Positions 38,696 to 48,458 of a stretch of 64,000 nt of DNA are shown here, in pieces. The position numbers and the translations under genes are program-made. This DNA is from Glaciecola sp. HTCC2999 (GTDB lineage: Bacteria > Pseudomonadota > Gammaproteobacteria > Enterobacterales > Alteromonadaceae), in the NCBI GenBank assembly GCA_949498985.1, contig CATECQ010000050.1:39316-103315 (forward strand), written 5' to 3'. Within the stretch, counting starts at the first letter, position 1. Each line of letters begins with the position of its first letter. The notes under the pieces are model-generated. The model made no database searches. It was not told the DNA's origin and saw nothing but the letters and a program-made list of their open reading frames with translations.

Positions 38696-39668
38696 GCATG
38701 CATTTCATTGGACAACTGAATCAGAGTTACTGCAAGGGCAAGGATATGCTATTGATGAATGGTTTGAAAAGTATGCACAAACCGGCACATTAACCACATC
38801 AGACAGTCTTAAATGCGCATATGCGAAAGTCTGTTTACCTGGTAATACTCAGTCGATAGTGATAAGTGCCGGCCGCGGTGAAAGCTATGTGAAATATAAA
38901 GAAATCATTTATGATTTAGCTCAGGCGGGATTTGATATTTATACGATGGACCATCGTGGTCAGGGCTTGTCACAACGTAGCTCAGAAAATCGAATGCAAG
39001 GACATGTTGAAAATTTTGATCAGTATGTGACTGACTTATTACAGTTTGTAGATGAACAAGTATTACCTCAGTGCGCTGATCCGCTGTTATTGTGCCATTC
39101 GATGGGCAGTACTATAGGTGCATTAGCGTTGTTAAAGCGTCCGCAATTATTTAAGCGTGTTGTCTTTAGTGCGCCGATGTTTGGATTACTCGTGCCTGTA
39201 CCACTGTGGTTCGCTCATACGATGATGTTCATTGGCATGACTGCTAGCCGATTAATTGCAAAACCCATGTATTTTATTGGGCAAGGCGATTATGAACCTG
39301 AGCTATTTGCATATAATAAATTGATGCAATCTCAGGTACGTTATGAACGTTTTCGACAGTCACAACAACAATATGTTGAGACGCAGTTAGGAGGGGTCAC
39401 TTATCATTGGGTTAATGCAGCTAATCAAGCGTTGGAGATTTTAGGCGAACGAAGCGGTCAAATTATTGCGCCCGTGTTATGTCTTAATGCACAAAAAGAT
39501 ACTGTTGTGGATAATCAATTGCAATTTGCATTAATACAAAAAATGCCTAATGCACAATGGTTATCGATTGAAAATGCTCGTCATGAAATATTGTTTGAAC
39601 AAGATGAAATGCGTCATCAGGCACTGAATGCTATTCATACATTTTTTAAGCCGAACATTAATGAATAA
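38688..39668 (+). CDS. pldB: PldB-like lysophospholipase (alpha/beta hydrolase)
   Basis: The start at 38688 gives 326 residues (E. coli PldB has 340). The fold shows the oxyanion region VISAGRGESYVKY, YTMDHRGQGLSQR, the nucleophile elbow LLCHSMGSTIGAL (Ser in C-H-S-M-G, like the A-H-S-M-G of PldB) and a late His in NARHEILFEQDEMR. It likely cleaves lysophospholipids at the inner membrane. It follows the GrpB-family gene with an eight-base overlap. Monoglyceride lipase is an alternative within the same family. Confidence 0.85.
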   Translation: MNKHAFHWTTESELLQGQGYAIDEWFEKYAQTGTLTTSDSLKCAYAKVCLPGNTQSIVISAGRGESYVKYKEIIYDLAQAGFDIYTMDHRGQGLSQRSSENRMQGHVENFDQYVTDLLQFVDEQVLPQCADPLLLCHSMGSTIGALALLKRPQLFKRVVFSAPMFGLLVPVPLWFAHTMMFIGMTASRLIAKPMYFIGQGDYEPELFAYNKLMQSQVRYERFRQSQQQYVETQLGGVTYHWVNAANQALEILGERSGQIIAPVLCLNAQKDTVVDNQLQFALIQKMPNAQWLSIENARHEILFEQDEMRHQALNAIHTFFKPNINE

Positions 39669-39739
39669 AGTGGTATTGCGTGACATCTATACTGATCACT
39701 TTATAATTCGCTCATGATTGATTATTCGAGACCCTTCTT

Positions 39740-40204
39740 ATGCTTGATATTGTGCTTTATGAACCAGAAATCCCACCAAATACAGGCAACATTATCCGCT
39801 TATGTGCCAATTCAGGTTTTGCTTTGCATTTAATTGAACCATTAGGTTTTGAGTGGGATGATAAGAAGGTACGACGTGCAGGTCTCGATTATCATGAATT
39901 TGCCAACGTGCAGCGCCATGCGAATTTAGATGCATATTTAGTTTCCGCGCAGCCAAAACGAATATTTGCCTGTACAACGAAAGGCTCGATGTTCCATTCA
40001 AAGGCGCGTTATGCTCCGGGAGATTGTTTGATTTTTGGACCTGAGACTCGCGGTTTACCACATGATTTCATTATGAGTTTACCCCCCGAACAGCGAGTAA
40101 GAATTCCAATGTTGCCTGACAGTCGCAGTATGAATTTATCAAACTCCGTAGCGGTTTTTGTTTACGAAGCGTGGCGACAGTTAGACTTTGAAGGAGGGGT
40201 TTAA
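39740..40204 (+). CDS. trmL: tRNA (cytidine(34)-2'-O)-methyltransferase
   Basis: The 154-residue SPOUT methyltransferase is nearly the size of E. coli TrmL (157). The trefoil-knot motifs are clear: [29 protein letters not shown] at the N-terminus, [14 protein letters not shown] and [27 protein letters not shown] at the end. It modifies the wobble base of tRNA-Leu. In enterics it lies near cysE and gpsA; here it converges on gpsA and cysE is absent. Confidence 0.95.
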   Translation: MLDIVLYEPEIPPNTGNIIRLCANSGFALHLIEPLGFEWDDKKVRRAGLDYHEFANVQRHANLDAYLVSAQPKRIFACTTKGSMFHSKARYAPGDCLIFGPETRGLPHDFIMSLPPEQRVRIPMLPDSRSMNLSNSVAVFVYEAWRQLDFEGGV

Positions 40205-40213
40205 CCAGCACTT

Positions 40214-41212
40214 TTATTCATGTTTAGGTGCGCGGCTTAATAAAGCCTGTGCCGCTAGTTTCACATCTTTACCTTCGTATAACACTTGGTAAATTTGTTC
40301 ACAAATTGGCATTTCAACCCCCACACTTCTTGATAAAGCATGCACTTCTTCGGTATTTCTGAAACCTTCAACGACTTGCCCTATATCTGCAATGGCATTA
40401 GCAACGTCACTGCCGTTACCAAGTGCTAGACCAAAACGTCGGTTACGGGATTGATTATCAGTACAAGTAAGCACTAAGTCACCTAACCCTGCCATACCGG
40501 TAAAGGTATCTGGAGAAGCATTAAGTGCACAACCTAAACGCGACATTTCTGCAAGACCACGCGTAATGAGCGCCGTTCGAGCGTTAGCTCCAAAGCCTAA
40601 TCCATCGGCTAAACCAGCACCTATGGCAATCACATTTTTAACCGCTCCTCCAAGCTGCACACCAATAACATCAGTATTTAAATACACGCGAAATGATTTT
40701 TCACAATGTAGTTTTTGCGAAATACTTATTCCAAATTCGGTATCGGTAGTGGCCAGAGATATTGCTGTTGGTAAACCCGCCGCTATTTCCTTTGCGAAGG
40801 TCGGTCCAGATAAAATTGCAAAGGGTCTGGCGGGACCAACTATATCTGCTGCAACATTATGTAAAAGACGGCCCGTTTTAGGTTCAAGGCCTTTCGTTGC
40901 CCAAACAATACGATGTGAAGCCGTTAGGTATGGCGCTATCAATGAAAGCGTTTCAGCAAAAGCATGTGAAGGCACAACCACTAAAACGTCACGGCTGTGC
41001 GTCAATGTGGTCTGTATGTCTGAATGTGCGGTTAGACCAGGAGGAAATGAATAACCTGGTAAATATTGCGTATTTTCTTGATGTTGAGTCATCAGTGAGA
41101 CTTGTGCCTCACTGCGACCCCATAAATACGTATCTACACCATTTCGGGCTAAGCACATTGCCAAGGCTGTGCCATAGGAACCCGCACCAATCACACTAAT
41201 GGCGTTAGACAT
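40214..41212 (-). CDS. gpsA: Glycerol-3-phosphate dehydrogenase [NAD(P)+]
   Basis: The start at 41212 ([25 protein letters not shown]) gives 332 residues, close to E. coli (339); the longer open frame overlaps secB and is rejected. It carries the dinucleotide motif GAGSYGTA and the conserved [17 protein letters not shown] with the catalytic Lys. It makes sn-glycerol 3-phosphate for phospholipids. It is the last gene of yibN-grxC-secB-gpsA. Confidence 0.96.
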   Translation of the reverse strand: MSNAISVIGAGSYGTALAMCLARNGVDTYLWGRSEAQVSLMTQHQENTQYLPGYSFPPGLTAHSDIQTTLTHSRDVLVVVPSHAFAETLSLIAPYLTASHRIVWATKGLEPKTGRLLHNVAADIVGPARPFAILSGPTFAKEIAAGLPTAISLATTDTEFGISISQKLHCEKSFRVYLNTDVIGVQLGGAVKNVIAIGAGLADGLGFGANARTALITRGLAEMSRLGCALNASPDTFTGMAGLGDLVLTCTDNQSRNRRFGLALGNGSDVANAIADIGQVVEGFRNTEEVHALSRSVGVEMPICEQIYQVLYEGKDVKLAAQALLSRAPKHE

Positions 41213-41222
41213 GCAGTTATCC

Positions 41223-41720
41223 TTATGCGTCTGCTTGTGGCGCGTTGTCTTGTTCCTCAGCAGCCCGTTTTTGTAAATATGCTTGGAATACCGCATCAAA
41301 GTTTACAGGAGCAAGGTTTAATGCAGGGAAAGTGCCGCGATTAACTAGATTAGAAATGGCTTCACGGGCGTATGGGAATAAAGTATTTGGACAGAACGCA
41401 CCGAGTAACTGTGCACGATTCGCCTCTGGTACCGCACCAATTTGGAATAAACCAGCTTGTTGTACTTCACATAAAAATGCGACTTCATTTTCGATTGACG
41501 CTGTGACAGTGACAGATAAAACCACTTCATATAAGTTTTCTTCAATAACCGTTGTCTTGGTATCCAAATCTAATTTAACTTCTGGCTTCCATTCCTTTGT
41601 AAAAATAGCCGGTGAGTTAGGCGTTTCAAAAGAGATGTCTTTAGTATAAATACGTTGGATATTAAATTGTGCTTGCGCTTGTTGAGGTGCTGCGCCATTT
41701 ACCGGTTGTTCATCAGCCAT
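41223..41720 (-). CDS. secB: Protein-export chaperone SecB
   Basis: The 165-residue protein contains [51 protein letters not shown] and the C-terminal [34 protein letters not shown], all characteristic of SecB. The tetrameric chaperone keeps preproteins unfolded and passes them to SecA. An Ala/Gln-rich N-terminus makes it ten residues longer than E. coli SecB. Confidence 0.97.
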   Translation of the reverse strand: MADEQPVNGAAPQQAQAQFNIQRIYTKDISFETPNSPAIFTKEWKPEVKLDLDTKTTVIEENLYEVVLSVTVTASIENEVAFLCEVQQAGLFQIGAVPEANRAQLLGAFCPNTLFPYAREAISNLVNRGTFPALNLAPVNFDAVFQAYLQKRAAEEQDNAPQADA

Positions 41721-41781
41721 GCTGTAATAATCCTAATAATGTGTTGAAGATAATTTTATATTGAGTTTGTTATGTAATGTG

Positions 41782-42036
41782 TTAAGCGAGTAAAGTGTCT
41801 AATTTTCCAGCTGATTCAAGAGCGAATAAATCATCACAACCACCAATATGTTGGTCATTGATAAAGATTTGTGGCACCGTCGACGCGCCATTTGCTCGAG
41901 CGATCATCGGCTCTCTTTGTACAGGCTGGAGCTGAATGTCAGTTTCAGAAAATTCAACGCCTTTTTGACTGAGTAACGCTTTAGCTCGTTTACAGAACGG
42001 ACAATAATCTTTGGTATATAGTTCTACTTTTGCCAT
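41782..42036 (-). CDS. grxC: Glutaredoxin 3
   Basis: The 84-residue protein has the active site CPFC (residues 12-15, KDYCPFCKRAK), STVPQIFINDQHIGGCDDLFALE and the size of E. coli GrxC (83). It reduces disulfides with glutathione. It lies 12 bases after yibN and 61 bases before secB. Confidence 0.95.
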   Translation of the reverse strand: MAKVELYTKDYCPFCKRAKALLSQKGVEFSETDIQLQPVQREPMIARANGASTVPQIFINDQHIGGCDDLFALESAGKLDTLLA

Positions 42037-42048
42037 GCTGGATATTCC

Positions 42049-42474
42049 TTATTTAGTCGTTGGTAAATTAGCTGAAGTCCAGGCACTCATCCCGCCTTCT
42101 AATATAGAGGCTTCAGTAAATCCAGCCTTTAATAATGCTGTAGCCGTTTTCTTGGCACTCATGCCCATAGCGCATACTACTATAATGGGTTGTGATTTAT
42201 GTTTTTCAAGTTTACTGAAATCGTTGCTTTCTAACTCGCTTGATTTAATTTGACGCGCACCAACAATGTGACTTTTTTTGAATTCTTCAGGTTTACGAAT
42301 ATCTAAAAGTACCGCGTCTTCTTTATTAATTTTCAGGGTCGCCTCATGGGTATTAAGTGCTTTAACTGGAGAAAGGGCACCAGATACATAGGTATATAAA
42401 ATTAAAATGATTAATGCTAACCAGATTCCAGATAAGAAAAAGTTATCTTGTGCGAACTCGATGATTTGTTCCAT
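42049..42474 (-). CDS. yibN: Membrane-anchored rhodanese-like protein YibN
   Basis: The 141-residue protein has an N-terminal transmembrane helix (about 13-31) and a rhodanese domain with LLDIRKPEEFKKSHIVGARQIKSSEL and the active Cys in IIVVCAMGMSAKKTATALLKAGF. It is likely a sulfurtransferase or thiol-handling protein facing the cytoplasm. It heads the yibN-grxC-secB-gpsA unit and is divergent from gpmM, the same order as in E. coli. Confidence 0.92.
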   Translation of the reverse strand: MEQIIEFAQDNFFLSGIWLALIILILYTYVSGALSPVKALNTHEATLKINKEDAVLLDIRKPEEFKKSHIVGARQIKSSELESNDFSKLEKHKSQPIIVVCAMGMSAKKTATALLKAGFTEASILEGGMSAWTSANLPTTK

Positions 42475-42648
42475 GACAGACTCACTGCTAAAATTTAAGA
42501 AGCCAAATTATAGCGAAATTACACCATTTGACTAGTATTCTTATGCACAGTTAAAAAAATATCGACGCAAAGTGCGTTCGGTGACTTTATAGATGCGCCT
42601 TAAAATGCTAATTTATAAAGGTAAAATAATTTATTTTTTGAGGTACAC

Positions 42649-44187
42649 ATGACACAGCAAAAATCCCCATTAGCATTGCTAATTCTAGACGGTTGGGGCT
42701 ATCGAGAAGCAAGCGAAAATAATGCGATTTTAGCGGCAAATACGCCTAATTTGGATGCATTACGTCAGGATTATCCTAATACGCTGATTTCGGGCTCGGG
42801 TCTTGATGTGGGGTTGCCAGAGGGGCAAATGGGTAATTCTGAAGTCGGTCATGTTAATTTAGGCGCTGGTCGCGTCGTATATCAAGATTTTACTAAAATC
42901 ACCAAAGCGATCGCAGATGATGAATTTCAACACAATCCAGTCTTAGTTGATGCCATTGACAAAGCCGTCTCTGCAGGAAAAGCCGTTCATTTACTTGGAC
43001 TACTATCACCTGGTGGTGTCCATTCTCATGAAGAGCATATTTTTGCTGCGATTCGATTGGCAGCTGCTCGTGGTGCCAAAGACATTTATTTGCATGCTTT
43101 TTTAGATGGACGCGATACACCACCTCGTTCAGCTCAAGCGAGTTTAGAAAAAGCTGATGCGGTATTTGCTGCTGCAGGCGTAGGTAAGGTTGCTACGATT
43201 ATTGGTCGATATTATGCAATGGATCGAGACAATCGTTGGGAGCGCGTAGAAAGTGCTTATATGCTGATGACCAAAGGCCAAGGTCTCTACACTGCTGATT
43301 CTTCGATTGCCGGACTCGAAGCTGCATATGCGCGAGAAGAAAACGATGAATTTGTAGGTGCGACGGTGATTGGTGATGCGGTCACAATGAATGCGGGTGA
43401 TACTGTTATTTTCATGAATTTCCGTGCCGATCGAGCCAGACAAATGGCTCATACGTTTGTTGATGAAATTTTTACTGGATTTGAACGTGGTGCTGCGATT
43501 GCTTTATCTGAATTCGTTATGCTCACCGAATATGAAAGTAACTTGGCTATTCCATGTGCCTATCCACCCGAGCCTTTGCATAATGTGTTAGGTGAGTGGT
43601 TACAAAACAATGAAAAAACTCAGTTACGTATTTCGGAAACAGAAAAATTTGCGCATGTTACGTTCTTCTTCTCAGGAGGAAAAGAAGATGAATACACAGG
43701 AGAACACCGCATATTAATTCCATCTCCCGATGTGCCTACTTATGATTTACAGCCGGAAATGAATTCTACCTTGTTGACTGATAAGTTGGTTGAAGCGATT
43801 TTGGCGCGTAAGTACGATGCCATTATTTGTAATTATCCGAATGGGGATATGGTCGGACACACCGGCAACTTTGCAGCAGCAGTTAAGGCTTGTGAAGCGG
43901 TCGATACTTGTATTGGACGTGTCGTCGCTGCACTTAAAGAAGTTGGTGGTGAGTGTTTGATTACGGCTGATCATGGTAATGCAGAGCAAATGCAAGATCC
44001 TAATACTGGCCAAGCACATACCGCACATACCAGTGAACCGGTACCATTTATTTATGTGGGGCGTGATGCAACAGTCAGAACTGATGGTACGTTGAGTGAT
44101 GTTGCACCTACGATGCTTCACTTGATGGGAATGGCCCAACCGGCAGAGATGACGGGAACACCGATTATGCAGCTAAAAGCTGATTAG
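42649..44187 (+). CDS. gpmM: 2,3-Bisphosphoglycerate-independent phosphoglycerate mutase
   Basis: The 512-residue enzyme (E. coli 514) shows [11 protein letters not shown] at the N-terminus, the catalytic Ser in [56 protein letters not shown] and [13 protein letters not shown]. It is the manganese-dependent glycolytic mutase. It is one base from envC and in the same direction. Confidence 0.98.
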   Translation: MTQQKSPLALLILDGWGYREASENNAILAANTPNLDALRQDYPNTLISGSGLDVGLPEGQMGNSEVGHVNLGAGRVVYQDFTKITKAIADDEFQHNPVLVDAIDKAVSAGKAVHLLGLLSPGGVHSHEEHIFAAIRLAAARGAKDIYLHAFLDGRDTPPRSAQASLEKADAVFAAAGVGKVATIIGRYYAMDRDNRWERVESAYMLMTKGQGLYTADSSIAGLEAAYAREENDEFVGATVIGDAVTMNAGDTVIFMNFRADRARQMAHTFVDEIFTGFERGAAIALSEFVMLTEYESNLAIPCAYPPEPLHNVLGEWLQNNEKTQLRISETEKFAHVTFFFSGGKEDEYTGEHRILIPSPDVPTYDLQPEMNSTLLTDKLVEAILARKYDAIICNYPNGDMVGHTGNFAAAVKACEAVDTCIGRVVAALKEVGGECLITADHGNAEQMQDPNTGQAHTAHTSEPVPFIYVGRDATVRTDGTLSDVAPTMLHLMGMAQPAEMTGTPIMQLKAD

Positions 44188-44188
44188 A

Positions 44189-45370
44189 ATGAAGGTCCTG
44201 ACCGCTGGATTATTTCCGTTAGCTATTCTTAGAAAGTCATGGCTGCCCACACTGTTTAGAACTTACATTCTGCTAGCATCGTTATGCTGCGTATTAGTAA
44301 GTATGACGGCGAGTGGGCAAACTACGGAATTAAAAGCGGTTCAGTCTCAACTCAAACAAACCAAAGCGCAACTACAAGAAAAAGAACGCCGGCGCAGTGA
44401 GATTTTTGCAGCACTTAAAGAACAAGAAGAAACAATTGCAAGCACTGCTAAAGCGTTAAATCAGACCCGTGTTGCATTGACTCGAAATCAAGCCGAACGG
44501 GAAAACTTGATCCGAGAAAAAACACGGTTACAAGATAATGTGAATAAACAACAAGCGATTATGGCCAAGCATATTAAAGCCTCGTATGTTGCAGGAAATT
44601 ATGATTATGCCAAGATGTTATTTAATCAACAAGATGCTGCTAAATTTGAACGTGTCTTAACGTATTATCAGTTTTTATATAAGCAACGAAAACAAACCAT
44701 AGATCAGTTTCGAACCAATATTAATAAACTCAAACAGATTCAACAAAATTTAGCGGCTAAAGAAATTGAATTATCTGAATTACTTGAGCAACAAAAACAA
44801 CAACAACTTACCCTCAATAACCAGCGCAGTAAACGAGAGCGTTCGATTAAAGAGTTAGAAGCCGATATTCAATCAGATACAGTCAAAATAAAGCAACTAG
44901 AGGCAGATGAGCAACGCATAACTCAAGCGATTGAGCGAGCTAAACAAAACGATGCTGTAGAGTCTATGTTTGCCGGCTTATTGCCTTTTAAAGGAGCATT
45001 GTTACACCCTGCTCAAGGTCGTTTGCGGCGGTTGTTTGGGCGCATCCGTCAAGGAGAGGTGCGTTGGAAAGGAATTTTAATTCAAGGTGAAGTAGGATCT
45101 GAAATTCGAGCAATTCAATCTGGGCGTGTGTTGTTTTCTGAATGGCTAAGAGGCTTTGGTTTAGTTATGATTATCGATCATGGACAAGGTTACATGTCAG
45201 TATATGGTTATAATCAAGCATTACTCAAACAGGCTGGAGAGACGGTTAGTCGCGGCGAAACCATTGCGCTAATGGGGCAATCAGGTGGGCAATCTCGCCC
45301 ATATTTATATTTTGAAATTCGCCGCAAAGGGATCCCCGTCAATCCTACTGCCTGGTTATCCAAGCGCTGA
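44189..45370 (+). CDS. envC: Murein hydrolase activator EnvC
   Basis: The 393-residue protein has an N-terminal signal/anchor (about 22-44), a long coiled coil (about 45-255) and a C-terminal LytM domain. The domain is degenerate as in E. coli EnvC: the HxH metal motif is replaced in SRPYLYFEIRRKGIPVNP and the zinc His and Asp are lacking. EnvC therefore does not cut peptidoglycan but activates the amidases AmiA/AmiB at the division site, under FtsEX control. It follows gpmM as in enterics. Confidence 0.94.
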   Translation: MKVLTAGLFPLAILRKSWLPTLFRTYILLASLCCVLVSMTASGQTTELKAVQSQLKQTKAQLQEKERRRSEIFAALKEQEETIASTAKALNQTRVALTRNQAERENLIREKTRLQDNVNKQQAIMAKHIKASYVAGNYDYAKMLFNQQDAAKFERVLTYYQFLYKQRKQTIDQFRTNINKLKQIQQNLAAKEIELSELLEQQKQQQLTLNNQRSKRERSIKELEADIQSDTVKIKQLEADEQRITQAIERAKQNDAVESMFAGLLPFKGALLHPAQGRLRRLFGRIRQGEVRWKGILIQGEVGSEIRAIQSGRVLFSEWLRGFGLVMIIDHGQGYMSVYGYNQALLKQAGETVSRGETIALMGQSGGQSRPYLYFEIRRKGIPVNPTAWLSKR

Positions 45371-45415
45371 GATTCTTTAAGCGCAAGCAAGAAGATCTAG
45401 ATCGGAAAATACTTT

Positions 45416-45432
45416 ATGTTATACTATAACAT
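45416..45432. promoter_or_regulatory. Zur-box-like palindrome upstream of the MerC-family gene
   Basis: ATGTTATA-C-TATAACAT is a perfect 17-base palindrome 30 bases upstream of the MerC-family start. It corresponds to the core of the gammaproteobacterial Zur box, GTTATANTATAAC. Zinc-loaded Zur would repress the gene. A Fur-family site of another kind is possible, but the GTTATAnTATAAC core is distinctive for Zur. Confidence 0.72.
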
Positions 45433-45462
45433 CGTGTAACTTAATGTATGTGATAGATAACC

Positions 45463-45891
45463 GTGGCAAAACCCAATAATACACCTGACATTACTGATAA
45501 TGTGCAATTTGATCGTGCAGGCATCTGGATATCGGGTTTATGCGCTGCACATTGCTTAGCTTTACCGGTTTTATTGCCAATGGTGCCTTTGATTGCAAGT
45601 TCTTTTTTAGCCGAAGCTTGGTTTGAAAAAACGATATTAACGATATCTATTTTAATTGGATTTATTGGCTTATTTATTGGTTTTTACAAATATCATCGTC
45701 AATTATATCCACTCTACTCATTAACTATGGGAGGGCTCATTTATTGGAATAAAGATATTTTTGGTCATCATTATGAGCCGCTTACTATTGGTGTGGGTGC
45801 GATATTGATTATTGCTGCCCATTTTATTAATTTAAAACTATGCCGAGAGTGTACTGACTGCTCAAATGAGAGTTGTAACACACCTGTTTAA
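45463..45891 (+). CDS. MerC-domain membrane protein, probably zinc-starvation regulated
   Basis: The 142-residue protein starts at a GTG. It has four hydrophobic segments (about 24-45, 51-73, 80-93 and 105-122) as in MerC, with an early Cys and His pair in SGLCAAHCLALPVLLP and a Cys-rich tail (CRECTDCSNESC). MerC-type proteins move metals across the inner membrane. A Zur-box-like palindrome lies just upstream, so a zinc-linked role is more likely than mercury; no other mer gene is present. Its stop is three bases from the convergent phosphodiesterase gene. Confidence 0.8.
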   Translation: MAKPNNTPDITDNVQFDRAGIWISGLCAAHCLALPVLLPMVPLIASSFLAEAWFEKTILTISILIGFIGLFIGFYKYHRQLYPLYSLTMGGLIYWNKDIFGHHYEPLTIGVGAILIIAAHFINLKLCRECTDCSNESCNTPV

Positions 45892-45893
45892 AT

Positions 45894-46610
45894 TCATAAT
45901 CCACTGATATGAAACTGATTTAGCATCAAACCAGTTTCATTAGTAAAAATAGCGTCCACTTGCCATCGAGCTAAAGCTTGTGCTTGCATTGGATCATCTA
46001 CGGTATAAACCCATACCTGTTTTCCTTTCGCATGCGCATCAACTATCAACGCTTCACATACTACATCTGCTGCAATCGCCACGATATCGAAGTCTAGAGA
46101 CACAGCATATTGTGCTAAATCTTGTGGTAAATGCGCAATTAAACCACCGTACTGACATTGCGGCAAGGCTTGTTGAGAAGCATCTAGCAATTCATGATCA
46201 AAGGATGAAATGACGGTATTTGAGTTAATCAAACCTTGTTTACATAAATATTGTAAAGCATTGACCAGAGCATGTAGGTTATCTGTGGATTTAAGTTCAA
46301 TGTTAACTACACATTGACCATTTATGAGAGCCAATACATCTTTCAGTGTGAGGATCCCATAATCTATAAGTTGCTCGGGAAGCAGTGTTTGGATCGGAAT
46401 ATCAAGCTGATGAGTCCGCTTCAAATTGGTATCATGTAATACCAGTGCTTGGCCATTCACGAAGTGGACATCAAATTCAATTCCGTCCACACCTTGTGCT
46501 AATGCAATTTCAAACGCAGCTAAAGAGTTCTCTAACGCCTGTGTACTAGCCCCTCGGTGAGCAATAATCTGCATGGGTTGAGTGCTTTTGTTAAAACAGG
46601 GGAGTGACAT
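45894..46610 (-). CDS. Glycerophosphodiester phosphodiesterase
   Basis: The 238-residue TIM-barrel enzyme shows IIAHRGASTQALENSLAAFEIALAQGVDGIEFDVHFVNGQALVLHDTNLKRT with the metal and catalytic His residues, the second Glu in VVNIELKS and the terminal VWVYTVDDPMQAQALARWQVDAIFTNETGL. It splits glycerophosphodiesters to glycerol 3-phosphate and alcohol. It has no signal peptide, so it is cytoplasmic (UgpQ-like). The ATG at 46610 has AGG eight bases upstream. Confidence 0.92.
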   Translation of the reverse strand: MSLPCFNKSTQPMQIIAHRGASTQALENSLAAFEIALAQGVDGIEFDVHFVNGQALVLHDTNLKRTHQLDIPIQTLLPEQLIDYGILTLKDVLALINGQCVVNIELKSTDNLHALVNALQYLCKQGLINSNTVISSFDHELLDASQQALPQCQYGGLIAHLPQDLAQYAVSLDFDIVAIAADVVCEALIVDAHAKGKQVWVYTVDDPMQAQALARWQVDAIFTNETGLMLNQFHISGL

Positions 46611-46639
46611 GCATAATACCTATAATTGTTCAGTAAGTT

Positions 46640-47497
46640 TTACTGACGTTGGGCATGTATTGTCTCATAAATAGCGGCTGAGATAACCATGAGTCCACCC
46701 ACAATTGTTTGCCATCGGGGTTCATCACCCAGCAGTAAAATAGCAAAAACAACGCCATAAAAAGGTTGCATACAGGCGACTAATGAAAATGTTTTAGCGC
46801 GTAAATGCTGCAATGCTGCTGCGACTGCAGTATGGGGAACCGCTGTAAAAAACACACCTAAAGTTGCCAATAATATCCAGGTATTAACATCTGCAGAACT
46901 GATCTCTTCAATTCCTAAAAATAAGATACAACCAGTCACAACTAATGTTTGAAAGGCCATTGCCCGTGTTCCAGAGTAATGCGAGAAGTATTTTCTGTGC
47001 ATCAAATTACGAAGTGAGTATAGAAAAGCAGAAAATACTCCGACAATGATCCCATAAGTCACATCATTATTGATAGAGCCATCTGGCACCATAATAGCGA
47101 TGCCGATAAACACAACTAATGCACTGACGACATCTTGCCAGGCTAACTTGATCCCTTCAAAGAAGGGCTCTAATAACACGGTAATAACAGGAAAAGTAAA
47201 TAAAGCGATGATCCCAACGGAGACGGACGCGAGTTGCATCGCCAAAAAATAAGTGACCCAATGTGCAGCCATGATGATGCCGAGTAATGTACCCATTATA
47301 TAATCTTTAGTTGAATTGAGACGCAATGACTCACCTAAAAAGCGCACGAGTAAATATAAAAAAACACATGCAAAAAACGAGCGACCCAGGGTGATCGCCA
47401 TGGCTGATAGAGGGATAATTTGAGAAAATAATGCCGTTCCGCCTAACAAAATGACGGTAAAGTGGAGTGAATATAAACTGCGTTTGACAGGGTCCAT
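46640..47497 (-). CDS. DMT-superfamily permease (EamA family)
   Basis: The 285-residue protein has about ten hydrophobic helices in two EamA repeats (VILLGGTALFSQIIPLSAMAITLGRSFFACVFLYLL in the first; AVPHTAVAAALQHLRAKTFSLVACMQPFYGVVFAILLLGDEP in the second, with the family-typical PxxxxxxxxxLLGE-like end). It is probably an exporter of a metabolite. Substrate is unknown. It follows psd by 12 bases on the same strand. Confidence 0.87.
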   Translation of the reverse strand: MDPVKRSLYSLHFTVILLGGTALFSQIIPLSAMAITLGRSFFACVFLYLLVRFLGESLRLNSTKDYIMGTLLGIIMAAHWVTYFLAMQLASVSVGIIALFTFPVITVLLEPFFEGIKLAWQDVVSALVVFIGIAIMVPDGSINNDVTYGIIVGVFSAFLYSLRNLMHRKYFSHYSGTRAMAFQTLVVTGCILFLGIEEISSADVNTWILLATLGVFFTAVPHTAVAAALQHLRAKTFSLVACMQPFYGVVFAILLLGDEPRWQTIVGGLMVISAAIYETIHAQRQ

Positions 47498-47509
47498 GTT
47501 AATAATTGG

Positions 47510-48388
47510 CTAGTGATTAGTTTTGATAGTAGCAAACGGTTGACCTAGTCGCGTCACATCATTTGCTTTTAACGAGCCAAAATCGATTTTATCAGGTTCA
47601 AAACAAGCGACGATAGTTGAGCCTAGTTTAAATAAACCCATTTCTTCACCTTTCTGTAATGTAATACTGTCACCCGAAGCATCCGTATATTGCCAATGAG
47701 TCACATGCTTACCTGCTGGTGGAGTGACATTTCCGGCCCAAATCGTTTCAATACTAGCAACAATGGTGGCACCGACGAGTACGATTGCCATTTTACCAAT
47801 CTTAGTGTCGAATATAGCAACAACACGTTCATTACGGGCAAATAATCCAGGTACATTTTGAGCCGTTAGCGGGTTGACTGAAAATAATTCACCTGGTACG
47901 TAAACCATATCTGTTAGCTTTCCTGCTACAGGCATATGGATGCGATGATAATCACGTGGAGAAAGATAAATAGTAGCAAAATCGCCGCCCTTGAAGGGAG
48001 CTGCAAGTGTGGCATCACCTCCAAGAAGAGTCGTTAGGCTATAATCATGGCCTTTTGCTTGGAAGATGGTATCGCCTTCTATTGGACCTAATTGACTGAC
48101 TCGTCCATCGACTGCATGACCCAGTTCATTAATATCATCACTAAATGGTCGCAACCCATCTTTGAGTTCTCGGGTGAAAAATGCGTTAAATGAAGCATAA
48201 TGTTCAGGTGCTTCATGCTTTGCTTCACTCATATCGACATTAAATTGCTTTATGAAGGCTTTGATGATTGTCGTCGTAAGCTGACCATGTTCACCTGCTG
48301 CTAGCGCTCCTACTAAGCGAGAAAGCGCATGTTTTGGTAAGATATATTGTAGTTTAACTTTTAACCAATTGATCACGTCAAATTCCAT
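47510..48388 (-). CDS. psd: Phosphatidylserine decarboxylase proenzyme
   Basis: The 292-residue protein carries the self-cleavage site LGST (in GLFKLGSTIVACF), which produces the pyruvoyl group on the small subunit, the Asp of AVDGRVSQLG and the His of LSPRDYHRIHMPVAG. It converts phosphatidylserine to phosphatidylethanolamine at the inner membrane. It is somewhat shorter than E. coli Psd (322). It lies after rsgA, as in enterics. Confidence 0.96.
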   Translation of the reverse strand: MEFDVINWLKVKLQYILPKHALSRLVGALAAGEHGQLTTTIIKAFIKQFNVDMSEAKHEAPEHYASFNAFFTRELKDGLRPFSDDINELGHAVDGRVSQLGPIEGDTIFQAKGHDYSLTTLLGGDATLAAPFKGGDFATIYLSPRDYHRIHMPVAGKLTDMVYVPGELFSVNPLTAQNVPGLFARNERVVAIFDTKIGKMAIVLVGATIVASIETIWAGNVTPPAGKHVTHWQYTDASGDSITLQKGEEMGLFKLGSTIVACFEPDKIDFGSLKANDVTRLGQPFATIKTNH

Positions 48389-48458
48389 CAGTGCATAAAA
48401 TTGACGCCATTGTACAAGAAAATAATAATCTTGTACTCAATCAAAACGCACTTAATCA

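Noticed and set aside
40566..41054. Long plus-strand frame opposite gpsA
   Set aside because: It is antisense to a clear gpsA, with no family likeness and no ribosome binding site; it is a shadow frame.
41213..41299. Longer start for gpsA
   Set aside because: It would run into secB and adds residues without family likeness; [16 protein letters not shown] fits the family start.
44189..45370. EnvC as an active zinc endopeptidase
   Set aside because: The LytM metal ligands are missing, as in known EnvC, so it was called an amidase activator.
45463..45891. Part of a mercury-resistance operon
   Set aside because: No merR, merT, merP or merA nearby and the upstream site looks like a Zur box.
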